A DNA stretch of 64,000 nucleotides from Cytobacillus horneckiae (lineage in GTDB: Bacteria; Bacillota; Bacilli; Bacillales; Cytobacillaceae): the NCBI RefSeq assembly GCF_002835735.1, contig NZ_PISD01000019.1, positions 1 to 64,000 on the forward strand. Reading direction: 5' to 3'. Positions 17,703 to 27,358 of this stretch are shown here, piece by piece (position 1 is the first letter of the stretch; each line of letters starts with the position of its first letter). The notes under the pieces are model-generated. The model saw only the letters and a list, made by a program, of their open reading frames with translations. It did no database searches and was not told where the DNA came from. The position numbers were made by a program, and so were the translations under genes.

Positions 17703-18458
17703 ATGAAACTCATTTCCTGGAATGTAAATGGTATAAGAGCCTGTGTAAAAAAAGGCTTTCTCGACTATTTTAATGAAGTCGATGCAGATATATTTTGTAT
17801 ACAAGAATCTAAGCTGCAAGAAGGCCAAATACAGCTGGATTTACCAAAATATCATCAATATTGGAATTACGCAGTTAGAAAAGGCTATTCAGGGACGGCA
17901 GTTTTTACAAAGAAGCAGCCTTTATCTGTCAAATACGGAGTTGGCGATAACGAAACAGAAGAGGAAGGCCGCATTCTTACTTTAGAATTTGAACAGTTTT
18001 ATCTTGTAAATGTGTACACGCCAAACTCTAAACGAGATCTCTCAAGACTTTCCTATCGATTGCAATGGGAAGATGAGCTAAAAGCCTATTTATTGCAGCT
18101 TGATAAAATTAAACCGGTGATTTATTGCGGCGATTTAAATGTTGCAAAAGAAGAAATCGATATAAAGAATGCACGTTCAAACATAGGTAATTCTGGTTTT
18201 ACTTTTGAAGAAAGAGGTAAAATGAATGAGCTGCTTCAGTCCGGTTTCGTTGATTCTTTTAGATATCTTTATCCAGACAGGAAAGATGTTTATTCCTGGT
18301 GGTCCTATATGGCTAAAGTGAGAGAAAGAAATATTGGCTGGAGAATTGATTACTTTATTGTTTCTGAAAAATTAAAGGACAAAATTATCGAAGCTGACAT
18401 TCATTGCAATGTTATGGGAAGCGATCATTGCCCAGTTATGCTCGAGATGGATTTTTAA
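17703..18458 (+). CDS. exoA: Exodeoxyribonuclease III / AP endonuclease
   Basis: The 251-residue product is a full-length ExoA/XthA enzyme that cuts at abasic sites and degrades 3' ends during base-excision repair. Metal and catalytic motifs are present: SWNVNGIRA near the start, CIQESKLQ (Glu ligand), YCGDLNVAKEEID, and the C-terminal GSDHCPV with the catalytic Asp-His pair. ATG at 17703 is set by AAGGAG eleven bases upstream; the frame extends seven codons further without an RBS. A strong terminator follows. Confidence 0.95.
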   Translation: MKLISWNVNGIRACVKKGFLDYFNEVDADIFCIQESKLQEGQIQLDLPKYHQYWNYAVRKGYSGTAVFTKKQPLSVKYGVGDNETEEEGRILTLEFEQFYLVNVYTPNSKRDLSRLSYRLQWEDELKAYLLQLDKIKPVIYCGDLNVAKEEIDIKNARSNIGNSGFTFEERGKMNELLQSGFVDSFRYLYPDRKDVYSWWSYMAKVRERNIGWRIDYFIVSEKLKDKIIEADIHCNVMGSDHCPVMLEMDF

Positions 18459-18470
18459 TAAGGCTCAGGT

Positions 18471-18510
18471 GTCATGAAAGCTGAAATATCTGGCTTTCAT
18501 GACATTTTTT
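18471..18510 (+). terminator. Rho-independent terminator of exoA
   Basis: Perfect 11-bp stem GTCATGAAAGC / GCTTTCATGAC followed by six T residues. Confidence 0.9.
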
Positions 18511-18738
18511 AATTAATTATATAAGGAATTCTTAATAAAATGCAGTAGGGTAGAAGCGATAGAATCACAGGGTTATTCAGTACTTTATTAAATTGTTAAT
18601 TTTAGTAAAAAAAAGGAGTATCTTTTACTTCTTTTATCCATTTAAAATGATTATTTTAACAGTCACGTTTTTACAATATATAGGAAATCAAGAATGATCA
18701 AACTGTTTAAAGAACGAGCTCATTGCATCTATTACTTT

Positions 18739-18770
18739 AACTGCTGGCTGAATAAGCACAGCAGTTTTTT
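18739..18770. terminator. Hairpin next to the anti-sigma stop codon
   Basis: Stem AACTGCTG / CAGCAGTT. The T-run lies on the plus-strand side (TTTTTTATTT), while the only gene it abuts reads on the minus strand, so its direction of action is unclear; it may work in both directions or end an unseen plus-strand transcript. Confidence 0.55.
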
Positions 18771-18772
18771 AT

Positions 18773-19525
18773 TTACCAATCATTCTCAAATTTAAATTTT
18801 TTGGCTAATTCTATTAAAGTATCTGGATGGCCGTTATCAGCTGTGTAATAAAAATAATATACATTTTTATCAGTAATGACTGTTAATCGCGGAAGTGAAC
18901 GATCGTTGTTTATTTGCAGGACACCGCGATGTCCTGCAATATCTACTTCTTCAGCTGTATATGATTCAGCTGGAAATTTTTTATGAGGTAAATGACTTGT
19001 AACTAGCTCATCTACAGTCTCACTGTGTGGAGTTGTATGAATGGATATAGTTTGTCCTGCAATAGTAGTGCTATAAAAAGCTTGTGAATAAATCGTCTGT
19101 TTACCTCCAATATTAGATAAGTATAAAAAAATCTCCGGCTCACCAGAAAGCGACTTTATTGATTGGGACGCATCAAGAGGATAAACTGAATTTTCCCTTC
19201 CTTCTTGTGTTAACACCGGTAATTTTTTACTTTTTTCCATTTCATAAGTATAGTGAACTCCTTCTATTAATGACGCCGAAGAAGGCAATGATGATGAGGG
19301 ATTTAACAGGTTCACAATGAAAACATACGTGAACAAAACAAATCCCAATGCTATTCCTGCAGGAATCGATTTTTGAACAAAGCTTGTTTTTCTTTGTTGA
19401 GCCAGCTTTGTTCTTAATTTTTCTTCCAGCCGCTTTTTTCGGTGCTGATGCCATTCAATATTTTTATCAATTGTTTTAAGCTCATGACTTAAATAAAGAT
19501 GATCCGTTTTATGAGAGCTCTTCAT
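18773..19525 (-). CDS. Putative anti-sigma factor, single transmembrane
   Basis: A 250-residue protein with a basic cytoplasmic N-terminus of about 50 residues, one membrane helix (about 55-75) and an extracellular domain of about 170 residues. It is encoded directly after, and overlapping, an ECF sigma factor gene, the standard place of a cognate anti-sigma factor. The start at 19525 has a strong GAGGAGGAG site, inside the 3' end of the sigma gene (17-base overlap). No ZAS zinc motif (HxxxCxxC) is visible. The extracellular part has no family I recognise; it probably senses an envelope signal. Confidence 0.72.
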   Translation of the reverse strand: MKSSHKTDHLYLSHELKTIDKNIEWHQHRKKRLEEKLRTKLAQQRKTSFVQKSIPAGIALGFVLFTYVFIVNLLNPSSSLPSSASLIEGVHYTYEMEKSKKLPVLTQEGRENSVYPLDASQSIKSLSGEPEIFLYLSNIGGKQTIYSQAFYSTTIAGQTISIHTTPHSETVDELVTSHLPHKKFPAESYTAEEVDIAGHRGVLQINNDRSLPRLTVITDKNVYYFYYTADNGHPDTLIELAKKFKFENDW

Positions 19526-20039
19526 AGTGCTCCTCCTCACATATCATTTTCTCTAATTCTCTCAACCCTCTCGATAATGTCGATTTCACTTTACTTTCCG
19601 ACCATCCTAAAATTACCGCAGTTTCCTTTGTCGAAAACTCCTTGATTTTTCGTAAGATGATGACTTCACGGTAGGTGATTTTTAGATGTGTCAGTGTATG
19701 ATATAGTCCTTTTATTTCTTCACTCATTTCAACAGCCTGTTCAATAGACACTGTAAGCTGTGGTGGCTTTGATAAAAGTTTCAGCAAAATATGATTACGC
19801 TGCTGTTTTGGTAAGTAGTCATAGGCTAAATTACGGGCAATCGTAAAAAGCCATGTTTTAAATGAAGACTTATGATTGAATGTATTCATTCCCCGATAGG
19901 CTTTTAAAAAAGTTTCTTGTGTAATATCTTCAGCTCTATGAAAGTCATTGATTAATAATCCTATGTATTTAACTAAAGCTTCACTATGCGCTTCATACAG
20001 CTCCATTACTATTTGTTCTTTTTCTCTCTTCGAGTACAT
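19509..20039 (-). CDS. ECF-type RNA polymerase sigma factor
   Basis: A 176-residue sigma factor with only regions 2 and 4. Region 2 reads INDFHRAEDITQETFLKAY and FKTWLFTIARNLAYDYLPK; region 4 is LPxx-like TYREVIILRKIKEFSTKETA plus the helix-turn-helix GWSESKVKSTLSRGLRELEK. It is similar in size to Bacillus SigM/SigV/YlaC, but I cannot assign it to one of them. The gene overlaps the downstream anti-sigma gene. I looked for a self-type ECF promoter upstream and found none I trust. Confidence 0.9.
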   Translation of the reverse strand: MYSKREKEQIVMELYEAHSEALVKYIGLLINDFHRAEDITQETFLKAYRGMNTFNHKSSFKTWLFTIARNLAYDYLPKQQRNHILLKLLSKPPQLTVSIEQAVEMSEEIKGLYHTLTHLKITYREVIILRKIKEFSTKETAVILGWSESKVKSTLSRGLRELEKMICEEEHYEELS

Positions 20040-20178
20040 TTACATTTCCCCCTTTCAAAATCATTTTTACTATTTAGACGCTTGAGCACAATATCGGTCG
20101 CATTATCTTTATTATTTATTTTGGATATTTTTCCACTAAAGGTAAATACTAAAAATAATTTTTCTAGGAGTGGGTTAT

Positions 20179-20907
20179 GTGAATGAGACTGCAATTGTGC
20201 TTGTCAGATCTATTATTGCGTTCGGTACCTTGCTTATTTTTACCCGCTTCTTAGGAAAGCAGCAAGTAAGTCAGATTACATTCTTTGATTATATTCTTGG
20301 GATTACAATTGGCTCGATGGCGGCTAATTTATCCACGGATATTGCAACGGATGCATGGCCTAATTGGGTCGGATTACTTTCTTGGACTGTAATGGTATAC
20401 ATATTTCAAAAGGTGACAGTTAAGTCGAGGCAGGCATCTGTTTATATTGATGGCGAGCCAGTGATTGTGATTATGAATGGTGAAATTATGGATGAAGTGA
20501 TGAAGAAATTGCGCTTTCGATTATCTGATTTACAGGAACAGCTAAGAGAAAAGGGCGTGTTTGATATTAATGAAGTGGAATATGCCGTAGTAGAAAAAGA
20601 TGGTCAATTATCAATATTAAAAAAGGCGGAATATTTACCTCTTACACCAAAAGATATAAATGTGAGGCCGGAGTATAAGGGGATAGCAACAGAGTTAATT
20701 TATGACGGCGAGATCGTAAAAAGCAATTTGAAGCAATTGAACAAGGATGAAGCTTGGCTGAAAGAGCAAATTGCAGCGAAGGGATTTAACGAATTTGCTG
20801 AGGTATTCCTGGCAGTCATTGCACCTAATGGTTCGCTATTCATAGACGGTTTTGATGACAAAATGGAAAACCCAATCGATATAACAGATTTTAAGGGATT
20901 AAAGTGA
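20179..20907 (+). CDS. DUF421 membrane protein (YetF/YrbG family)
   Basis: A 242-residue protein with three N-terminal membrane helices and two cytoplasmic YetF-type domains. Conserved blocks are RFLGKQQVSQITFFDYILG and LDGEPVIVIMNGEI-like YIDGEPVIVIMNG, then RLSDLQEQLREKGVFDINEV. GTG at 20179 is favoured by AGGAG eight bases before it. The stop is one base before the DUF4363 ATG. DUF421 proteins in Bacillus are membrane proteins of unclear function, some linked to spores. Confidence 0.88.
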   Translation: MNETAIVLVRSIIAFGTLLIFTRFLGKQQVSQITFFDYILGITIGSMAANLSTDIATDAWPNWVGLLSWTVMVYIFQKVTVKSRQASVYIDGEPVIVIMNGEIMDEVMKKLRFRLSDLQEQLREKGVFDINEVEYAVVEKDGQLSILKKAEYLPLTPKDINVRPEYKGIATELIYDGEIVKSNLKQLNKDEAWLKEQIAAKGFNEFAEVFLAVIAPNGSLFIDGFDDKMENPIDITDFKGLK

Positions 20908-20908
20908 T

Positions 20909-21277
20909 ATGAAGGAATTTATCCTCTATAAAGTGATTCCACTATTCATATTGGCAATATTTATTTGTGTGATGAAATCTGGAGAATATTTAAAGCAGTC
21001 ATTCACAGAGGAAGATGATGTCATGTATTATGTAGAGCTTGTCAGTACAGAGATTGATAACGGCCATTGGAGTGAAGCAAAAACCAATATCAGCAATGTA
21101 AAGGATGCTTTTGAAATTGTCAAAAAACGCATTCAGTTCTCAGTTGAAAGAAACGAGCTTTACGAGATGGAATCAAGCATTAATCGGGCGATCGGCTTCG
21201 TCTCTGCACGAGATGTTGGAGGAGCAAAAGCTGAATTAGAGGAAATAAAATTTACGTGGGAAGGGCTTGGGAAGTGA
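20909..21277 (+). CDS. DUF4363-family protein
   Basis: A 122-residue protein with one N-terminal membrane helix (about 5-22) and a helical extracytoplasmic domain (DDVMYYVELVSTEIDNGHWS onward) matching DUF4363. It starts right at the stop of the DUF421 gene, a pairing often seen in Bacillaceae, so the two products probably work together at the membrane. Function unknown. Confidence 0.82.
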   Translation: MKEFILYKVIPLFILAIFICVMKSGEYLKQSFTEEDDVMYYVELVSTEIDNGHWSEAKTNISNVKDAFEIVKKRIQFSVERNELYEMESSINRAIGFVSARDVGGAKAELEEIKFTWEGLGK

Positions 21278-21605
21278 TGAAACAATTTTTTAAAAACTAT
21301 AGCAGGAAATTGTTGCGGAAAATTCTCACAATAATCTTGCCGCTATTAACGTACTACCGTGTTGTTCATCAATTGATAGAGCGCATTTTGTTTTCTTTGC
21401 CCTTTGTATTTACTCAATTAACCAACATATAATGCTTGGCCTGAGAGTGCAGAAAATAATCCTCCTCATTGCGGCGTATTTTCTATATAATGAGGCTATG
21501 TTAAAGTTGATTTTTATGAGCGAAAGAAGCGATGCTTCGGAACAGTGAAATCAACAGTCAAATTTAACACAGTTAATAATAAAAGAAAATACAGGGGCAG
21601 TGCTT
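21278..21605. other. Spacer upstream of the stand-alone murG
   Basis: About 330 bp without a supported gene. An imperfect long inverted repeat is visible (TGTTAAAGTTGATTT near 21500 against AAATCAACAGTCAAATTTAACA near 21550-21571), which could be a weak terminator or a regulatory fold ahead of murG. Confidence 0.4.
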
Positions 21606-22667
21606 ATGAAAAATAAGAAGATTGTATTTACAGGCGGAGGATCAGCGGGACATGTAACGCCAAACCTTGCCATTATCAATGAGCTAAAAGAAGACTTTGC
21701 GCTTTATTATATCGGCTCTCATAAAGGAATAGAAAAAGAAATCATTCAAAAAACAAACCTATCGTACTATAGTATTAGCAGCGGGAAATTAAGAAGATAT
21801 ATTGATATGGAAAATATAATCGACGCATTTCGCGTGTTAAAGGGAACTGTAGAAGCACGAAAAATATTAAAAAAAATTAAGCCTGATTTATTATTCTCAA
21901 AAGGCGGATTTGTTTCAGTACCTGTTATTGTTGCCGCCAGTTCTTTGAAAATACCAATCTATATTCATGAAAGTGATATTACTCCAGGGCTGGCCAACAG
22001 GATATCCATGCGGTTTGCATCAAAAATATTCACCTCCTTTGAAGAAGCTGCACAATATTTTCCAATAGAGAAGGTGAGGGCAATTGGTTCACCAATAAGG
22101 AAAGAGATATTAAACGGTTCTGTAAACGAAGGCCTTTCTTTTCTCGGCTTTCAACGAAATCGACCAATACTTACGATTATGGGCGGCAGCTTAGGTGCGA
22201 AAAGAATAAACGAAGTGGTCAGGGAATCTCTTGGAGAATTAACGAAACGCTATCAGATTGTTCATCTTTGTGGAAAAGGGCAAAGTGATCCGGACTTTGA
22301 CGATTATCCTGGATACAAACAGTTCGAATATATTCATGAGGAGCTTGCTCATATATTGGCGGCCACACAATATGTAATTACTCGTGGAGGCTCCAATGCT
22401 TTATTTGAATTTTTAGCGTTGAATATCCCTATGCTTATTATTCCATTATCAAAAAAACAAAGCAGAGGCGATCAAATTTTAAATGCAAATGCATTTAAGC
22501 ATAATGGGTTTGCCGTCGTGCAGGAAGAGGAAGGGCTTGATGCAAGTTCTTTTATCCTTGCTCTTAATGACCTTGAAAACCAAGCGCCAAAAATAAAATC
22601 AATGATGGACCAATCACCATTAAACAATGGCTTAGATGTATTATTAGACGAGATCACTGGAATATAG
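21606..22667 (+). CDS. murG: MurG-type UDP-GlcNAc:lipid I transferase (stand-alone copy)
   Basis: The 353-residue enzyme has both MurG halves: the N-terminal glycine loop GGGSAGHVTPNLAIINEL, the second loop MGGSLGAKRINEVV, and the donor-binding block ITRGGSNALFEFLALNIPML followed by RGDQILNA. It adds GlcNAc to lipid I in peptidoglycan synthesis at the membrane. ATG at 21606 follows AGGGG. It is not inside a division-cell-wall cluster, so it is probably a second, paralogous murG as found in some Bacillus, and not the primary gene. A terminator follows. Confidence 0.9.
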   Translation: MKNKKIVFTGGGSAGHVTPNLAIINELKEDFALYYIGSHKGIEKEIIQKTNLSYYSISSGKLRRYIDMENIIDAFRVLKGTVEARKILKKIKPDLLFSKGGFVSVPVIVAASSLKIPIYIHESDITPGLANRISMRFASKIFTSFEEAAQYFPIEKVRAIGSPIRKEILNGSVNEGLSFLGFQRNRPILTIMGGSLGAKRINEVVRESLGELTKRYQIVHLCGKGQSDPDFDDYPGYKQFEYIHEELAHILAATQYVITRGGSNALFEFLALNIPMLIIPLSKKQSRGDQILNANAFKHNGFAVVQEEEGLDASSFILALNDLENQAPKIKSMMDQSPLNNGLDVLLDEITGI

Positions 22668-22672
22668 AAATT

Positions 22673-22705
22673 CAAATCCAGCTTTTCAGGCTGGATTTGT
22701 TTCTA
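22673..22705 (+). terminator. Terminator of murG
   Basis: Perfect 11-bp stem CAAATCCAGC(C/T) / GCTGGATTTG followed by TTTCT. The convergent hydrolase gene ends at 22703, so it may act in both directions. Confidence 0.8.
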
Positions 22706-23398
22706 TGATTCTACTTGTTTCAAAAAAGCTTCCAAAGTACTGCTGTAAATCTGTGGCTGATCACGATGAACCAAATGGCCGGCGAAAGGGATGATTGCCA
22801 TGTTAATGCGCTGATTAAATTCCTTATATTTTAATGCAGCTTCAAACTCTCTATCGACATCACCGCCAGCAATGCACATAGTTGGTAATTGTATCTCCTT
22901 TACATCTCCAGTTTCATGGAAAGACCTTAGGAGTGAAATCCAATCATTATCTCCATGTATTTGATTTAAGTAGGAGACAGCTTCTTTATTTGAAAACAAA
23001 GATTCCTCAAAGCGTCTAGCATCCTCAGTCAATATCTCTGCCCAATTGTCAGGTTGCACTGGAAAAATTCCCGAAAACGTCAAGGATTTCACTCTATCAG
23101 GATATTTTTTTGCGTACAATAATGCCGCCTGCCCACCTAAAGAGACCCCAGCAATATGACATTTATCTATATGTAGCGAATCCAAAGTTTCTTTAAGATC
23201 TTCCGCTAGCTTTGTATGATAATTTTGTAGGGATCCAACCGATTGCCCATGCCCGCGCAAATCCGGCCGAATGACCATATAATTCCTCTTTTCGAAATAC
23301 TGACTTTGTTCGATATACTCTGTCTCTCCCGTCATGCCTCCAGAATGAATAAGTACAATCGGCTGGCCATTTCCATTAATTTCTGTATGTAATATCAT
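22703..23398 (-). CDS. Alpha/beta hydrolase
   Basis: A 231-residue alpha/beta hydrolase. The oxyanion region is VLIHSGGMTG, the nucleophile elbow is AGVSLGGQAA (GxSxG with Ser near 106), and the C-terminal catalytic His is in FAGHLVHRDQP. The acid is probably in CIAGGDVDREFE. Substrate unknown; the nearest general types are esterases and 3-oxoadipate enol-lactonase-like enzymes. Monocistronic and convergent to murG. Confidence 0.88.
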   Translation of the reverse strand: MILHTEINGNGQPIVLIHSGGMTGETEYIEQSQYFEKRNYMVIRPDLRGHGQSVGSLQNYHTKLAEDLKETLDSLHIDKCHIAGVSLGGQAALLYAKKYPDRVKSLTFSGIFPVQPDNWAEILTEDARRFEESLFSNKEAVSYLNQIHGDNDWISLLRSFHETGDVKEIQLPTMCIAGGDVDREFEAALKYKEFNQRINMAIIPFAGHLVHRDQPQIYSSTLEAFLKQVES

Positions 23399-23945
23399 AA
23401 TGTTGCCCCCTTATCTTTTTTTCTCCTTTTTTATACATATTAGTAGAATGTTCATAATTTTACAATAAAACATTGCTTTAGTAGGTGAAATGTACTGCCT
23501 TTAAAGTAAAGAGGTGAAAATGGTAAATTTAACTTAACTTTGGCAAAAATATTGGCGTGAAAATCTTTGTCAAATCTGACTTCTTTGGATTGTTTGTGGA
23601 AATCTGAAAATATAAAAAATCACTAACAGTTATTACATAGTAAATATATACTTAACAACTCCACAGCTAACTAAACAGAATTTTCCAGAGTATATTTTTC
23701 ATTAAATATTGCAATAATCCAATTATCTTACTTTTAAGATGATTCTATGAATAATAGTCAAGACATGACGATATTGCTTTGGTAACCATAATGTCATGAC
23801 TAGGGGTCCTTGGAGACGTAGAATAGGTTTCGTGATCTGGCTAACGTTTCGCTATTTTTCTTAATGAACGAGAACCAGCCTGCCGAACATTAATCATCCC
23901 ATGAGGAAAAAAGGGCTTTCTCTTAGAAGAAAGCCCTACTAGAAT
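23399..23945. other. Gene-free stretch upstream of the hydrolase
   Basis: A 547-bp region with the hydrolase promoter at one side and the AraC-gene terminator at the other. One plus-strand RBS-plus-ATG (AGAGGTGAAAATG at 23510) leads to a stop after five codons. Nothing else is supported. Confidence 0.45.
23905..23938 (-). terminator. Terminator of the AraC-type regulator
   Basis: Stem AGGGCTTTCT / AGAAAGCCCT (23912-23937) followed by a T-run on the minus strand. Confidence 0.9.
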
Positions 23946-24815
23946 TTATTTTTTCACAGGTATCCATAGCTCACTTCTAAACGTAGCTGAAGTTAAATCC
24001 TTGCTTTCATTCCACAATATTTCTGGACCATCAACCTGTTCGTACGTTGTGGATGGGAACCATTCTGAGTAGATTCGGCCCCATGTATGCTGTAAAGTTT
24101 GTGGAAACGGACCGACGCTTTCAAATACAGCCCATGTCAATGCAGGGATTTCAAGACAATCATAATGTGATGGTGAATCCTCCGTCGTTGCCACGCCAAT
24201 CATGTGATAGAGGTCACCTTTTTCCTCCATTCTACCTTCAGAGAAATCGGTCGAAGCGCTAACAAGTCCAGTCGGTTCAATATTTGATAGTCCCTTTAAA
24301 TAATGTATATCTTCTGCTTTTAAAGCTTGCCACATTTTATTTATCTCAGGATTAACACCTTCAAATTGAATGGGCACCCTTTTTCCAATTCCTACGATTT
24401 TAAAAGGTTCTTTATCTATTATGCGATAATTCATTTCTATCCCGCCTTTTATAGTTAATTGAAAGGTCATAGGCGGAAAAGCTTTTAAGCTTGGACGCTT
24501 TACTCTTACATCAGTAGGTGTAAATCCGTGTAAGAGCTGAAATGCACGAGTAAAGGAGTCGGGTGATGAATATTGATATTTCAAGCTAATATCTATAATG
24601 CGGTTGCTTGTGCTGAGTATTTCAACCGCTGCAAGTGTAAGCCTCCTTTTTCTAATATATTCAGATAAAGTCATACCGGCTAAAAATGAAAACATTCTTT
24701 TAAAATGGTACTCTGAGCATAACGCAATTTTTGCGACTTCTTTGTATTCAATTTCCTCTGTCAAGTGTTCTTCAATATATTGCATCGCCCGATTCATATG
24801 TGACAGCAATTCCAT
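23946..24815 (-). CDS. AraC-family regulator with GyrI-like effector domain
   Basis: The 289-residue protein has an N-terminal AraC DNA-binding domain (about 8-107; [20 protein letters not shown], then [20 protein letters not shown]) and a C-terminal GyrI-like small-molecule-binding domain (about 128-289). This is the order seen in multidrug- and antibiotic-sensing regulators of the Rob/BltR-like kind. The start at 24815 is set by GGGAGGT; the frame runs seven codons further upstream. It reads away from a broken VOC-type gene, which may once have been its target. Confidence 0.92.
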   Translation of the reverse strand: MELLSHMNRAMQYIEEHLTEEIEYKEVAKIALCSEYHFKRMFSFLAGMTLSEYIRKRRLTLAAVEILSTSNRIIDISLKYQYSSPDSFTRAFQLLHGFTPTDVRVKRPSLKAFPPMTFQLTIKGGIEMNYRIIDKEPFKIVGIGKRVPIQFEGVNPEINKMWQALKAEDIHYLKGLSNIEPTGLVSASTDFSEGRMEEKGDLYHMIGVATTEDSPSHYDCLEIPALTWAVFESVGPFPQTLQHTWGRIYSEWFPSTTYEQVDGPEILWNESKDLTSATFRSELWIPVKK

Positions 24816-24914
24816 AATATAATGACCTCCCTTCAATAAAAGATTATCAAGTTTGCATTCATTCAGCCCGACAATGCATGCACAATATTGTAGGATATAG
24901 ATAAGGAGGGGAGA

Positions 24915-25196
24915 ATGAACTTTAGATTGAATTTTTCGTCAGAATTTAACATCATCTATGAGATTTTATGAGGATTTACATAGCATTGCTTATCTTACGA
25001 AATTGAATATCAGCAGAGTGACCACTATTTAAAAGGAAGTGGCTATGGTAATAAAGGGGCAGGCGTTAATAGAATGAATGGACTTTTTCCAGATAAAATA
25101 ATTTCGCCATTAGCCGTACAGTCTTGGGGAATGACAGATTTTCAGGTCATTAATCATGAAGGCAATTCCATAATAGTAGGCACTAATCGTGTTTGA
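24915..25196 (+). pseudogene. Broken VOC (glyoxalase/bleomycin-resistance-like) gene
   Basis: A 94-codon frame starts with ATG behind a strong AAGGAGGGG site, is stopped at codon 19 (TGA) and codon 23 (TAG), then continues in the same frame as SYEIEYQQSDHYLKGSGYGN and ends with SPLAVQSWGMTDFQVINHEG NSIIVGTNRV. The end is typical of a VOC-superfamily domain. The N-terminal part does not look like a VOC domain, so a deletion is likely as well. Divergent from the AraC-GyrI regulator by 99 bp. Confidence 0.55.
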
Positions 25197-25280
25197 TTAT
25201 TTCTGTAATAACATGATATATTTATATACGGATTAATGATACCTTATGGTAGAAAAACATCTAAAAAGGATGTTAATAAA

Positions 25281-25544
25281 ATGAGCCTATTAAAAAAATT
25301 ATTTTCAAAAGAAAAGCAATTAATGATTGAGTTTTGTGAAAAAAACTTAGACCGTTTTTACTCGGAAAATGATTTTTCCGAATTCGGCCCTTTTCTCAAT
25401 AGTAAAGGGGTTCAATATAAGCAATATGAATGTCAAAGCAAATGTAAAGATTGCAAGAAGGCACCGTATGCATTGGTTAACGGAGAGTTTATCCAGGCGG
25501 ATAGCCCGGCCGAGCTATTGGAAAAAGTCAAAGAAATAAAATAA
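25281..25544 (+). CDS. DUF1450-family protein with cysteine cluster
   Basis: An 87-residue protein. The second half carries [20 protein letters not shown], the Cys pattern and PYALVNGE block of DUF1450 (YuzB-like) proteins, which may bind a metal or an Fe-S cluster. The first ten residues ([12 protein letters not shown]) are an extra basic extension. ATG at 25281 is chosen because AAAAGGATG precedes it. It ends 16 bp before trhO, so the two form an operon. Confidence 0.8.
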   Translation: MSLLKKLFSKEKQLMIEFCEKNLDRFYSENDFSEFGPFLNSKGVQYKQYECQSKCKDCKKAPYALVNGEFIQADSPAELLEKVKEIK

Positions 25545-25560
25545 GCAGGTGGAAGAAAGC

Positions 25561-26535
25561 ATGTCAGTGAAAAAGCCTTATCGAGTATTATTATATTATA
25601 TGTATGTAAAAATAGATAACCCTGAAGCATTTGCTAAGCATCATTTACGGCAATGTAAAGAAATCGGGCTAAAAGGCAGAATTCTTGTTGCTGAAGAAGG
25701 GATTAACGGCACTGTTTCAGGCACAGTTGAGCAAACTAATGAATATATGAAAATAATGAAAGCGGATAAACGCTTTGCAAATATGGTATTCAAAATTGAT
25801 GAAACAGATCTGCATGCTTTTAAAAAGATGCATGTTCGTCCTCGAAAAGAGATTGTTACATTAAGCTTAAAAGATGATGTAAATCCTAATGAAACAACAG
25901 GCAAATATCTTGAGCCGCAACAATTTTTTGAGGCAATGCAGCAGGAAGATACAGTGATTATCGATGCGCGCAATGATTATGAATATGACATTGGCCATTT
26001 TAGAGGGGCGATAAAACCTGAAGTTGAAGCGTTCCGTGATTTGCCAAATTGGATTCGTGAAAATAATAAACTGCTGGAAGGAAAAAAAATCCTCACTTAT
26101 TGTACTGGTGGAATTCGCTGTGAAAAATTTTCAGGCTGGCTCGTTAAAGAGGGCTATGAAGATGTAAGTCAGCTTCATGGCGGCATCGTTACCTATGGTA
26201 AGGATCCGGAAGTTAAAGGAGAGCTATGGGATGGCCAATGCTATGTCTTTGATGATCGGATAAGTGTGCCGATTAATCAGAAAGAACATGTCATTGTCGG
26301 AAAAGACCATTTCACAGGCGAAGCTTGCGAGCGTTATGTCAATTGTGCAAACCCTGAATGTGATAAACGCTTTATGACAACAGTCGAGAATGAATTTAAA
26401 TATTTACGAAGCTGCTCGCACGAGTGCCGTGTACATCCAGAAAATCTGTATGTGAAGGAACATCAGCTAAGCCCTGAACAAGTGAAAGGTCGTTTAGAAA
26501 CGCTTGAACAGGAGCGATCAGCAAAATTGAACTAA
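25561..26535 (+). CDS. trhO: tRNA uridine(34) hydroxylase TrhO (rhodanese domain)
   Basis: A 324-residue UPF0176 protein: an N-terminal acylphosphatase-like domain (about 8-95, [15 protein letters not shown]), a rhodanese domain (about 120-225) with Cys181 and Cys187 in [11 protein letters not shown], and a C-terminal Cys-rich region ([17 protein letters not shown]). TrhO makes 5-hydroxyuridine at the wobble position of tRNAs using oxygen. The start at 25561 has AGGTGG upstream. Co-transcribed with the DUF1450 gene and followed by a terminator. Confidence 0.93.
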   Translation: MSVKKPYRVLLYYMYVKIDNPEAFAKHHLRQCKEIGLKGRILVAEEGINGTVSGTVEQTNEYMKIMKADKRFANMVFKIDETDLHAFKKMHVRPRKEIVTLSLKDDVNPNETTGKYLEPQQFFEAMQQEDTVIIDARNDYEYDIGHFRGAIKPEVEAFRDLPNWIRENNKLLEGKKILTYCTGGIRCEKFSGWLVKEGYEDVSQLHGGIVTYGKDPEVKGELWDGQCYVFDDRISVPINQKEHVIVGKDHFTGEACERYVNCANPECDKRFMTTVENEFKYLRSCSHECRVHPENLYVKEHQLSPEQVKGRLETLEQERSAKLN

Positions 26536-26576
26536 AAAATCTTGAAGGCCATTGTGCCTTCAGGATTTTTTTGTTA
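26536..26576 (+). terminator. Terminator of trhO
   Basis: Stem AATCTTGAAGGC / GCCTTCAGGATT (one mismatch) followed by seven T residues. Confidence 0.88.
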
Positions 26577-26741
26577 TTTGGTTTAAACATATCCGTGATG
26601 AATAGTTAGCAGCTTAATATCATCGACATGGTTAAAAAATGTTTTGTTTTGATTACTTTTTATACTTATTAGTTGAAAAAGTCTTTGAACTCTATTAAAA
26701 TAAAATTGTAATCAAATCTTACATATTAGGAGGAATTACCA

Positions 26742-27353
26742 ATGGCAAAACACGAACTTCCTGCGTTACCATACGCAAATAATGCATTAGAACCACATAT
26801 CGATGAACAAACTATGATGATTCACCATGATCGTCATCATGCAACATATGTCAATAACTTAAATGCAGCACTTGAAGGTCATGACGAACTTGCAAGCAAA
26901 TCAGTTGAAGAATTAATTGCTAACTTGGATGCTGTACCTGAAAGCATTCGTACTGCCGTTCGCAATAACGGTGGCGGGCACGCTAATCACAGCTTATTCT
27001 GGACACTTCTTTCTCCAAATGGCGGAGGCGCTCCAACTGGGGATATCGCATCTGCAATTGATGAAGCATTCGGAAGCTTTGATGCTTTCAAAGACGAATT
27101 TGCTAAAGCTGCTGCAGGTCGGTTTGGCTCTGGCTGGGCATGGCTTGTTTCAGAAGGCGGCCAGCTTTCTATCACTAGCACACCAAACCAAGATAGCCCT
27201 GTAATGGAAGGAAAAACTCCTGTGCTTGGCCTGGATGTTTGGGAGCATGCTTATTACCTTAACTATCAAAACAAACGTCCTGACTATGTTCAAGCTTTCT
27301 TTAACATAGTAAATTGGGATGAAGTAAACAAGCTTTTCGCTGCTACAAAATAA
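26742..27353 (+). CDS. sodA: Manganese superoxide dismutase
   Basis: A 203-residue Mn/Fe superoxide dismutase. The four metal ligands are at His28 ([13 protein letters not shown]), His83 (GHANHSLFW), Asp165 and His169 ([11 protein letters not shown]). Gly77-Gly79 and GGQL-type context suit the manganese form used by Bacillus SodA. It removes superoxide in the cytoplasm. RBS TTAGGAGG is nearly perfect. Monocistronic with a strong terminator. Confidence 0.97.
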   Translation: MAKHELPALPYANNALEPHIDEQTMMIHHDRHHATYVNNLNAALEGHDELASKSVEELIANLDAVPESIRTAVRNNGGGHANHSLFWTLLSPNGGGAPTGDIASAIDEAFGSFDAFKDEFAKAAAGRFGSGWAWLVSEGGQLSITSTPNQDSPVMEGKTPVLGLDVWEHAYYLNYQNKRPDYVQAFFNIVNWDEVNKLFAATK

Positions 27354-27358
27354 TAATA

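Larger units (their letters stand above)
18459..18772. other. Spacer between exoA and the anti-sigma gene
   Basis: This 314-bp stretch holds the exoA terminator (18471-18510) and a second hairpin before the anti-sigma stop codon. No reading frame or RNA is supported between them. Confidence 0.5.

Noticed and set aside
20040-20178. Possible self-type ECF promoter before the sigma factor (CGTCT as -10)
   Set aside because: No AAC-type -35 at the correct distance.
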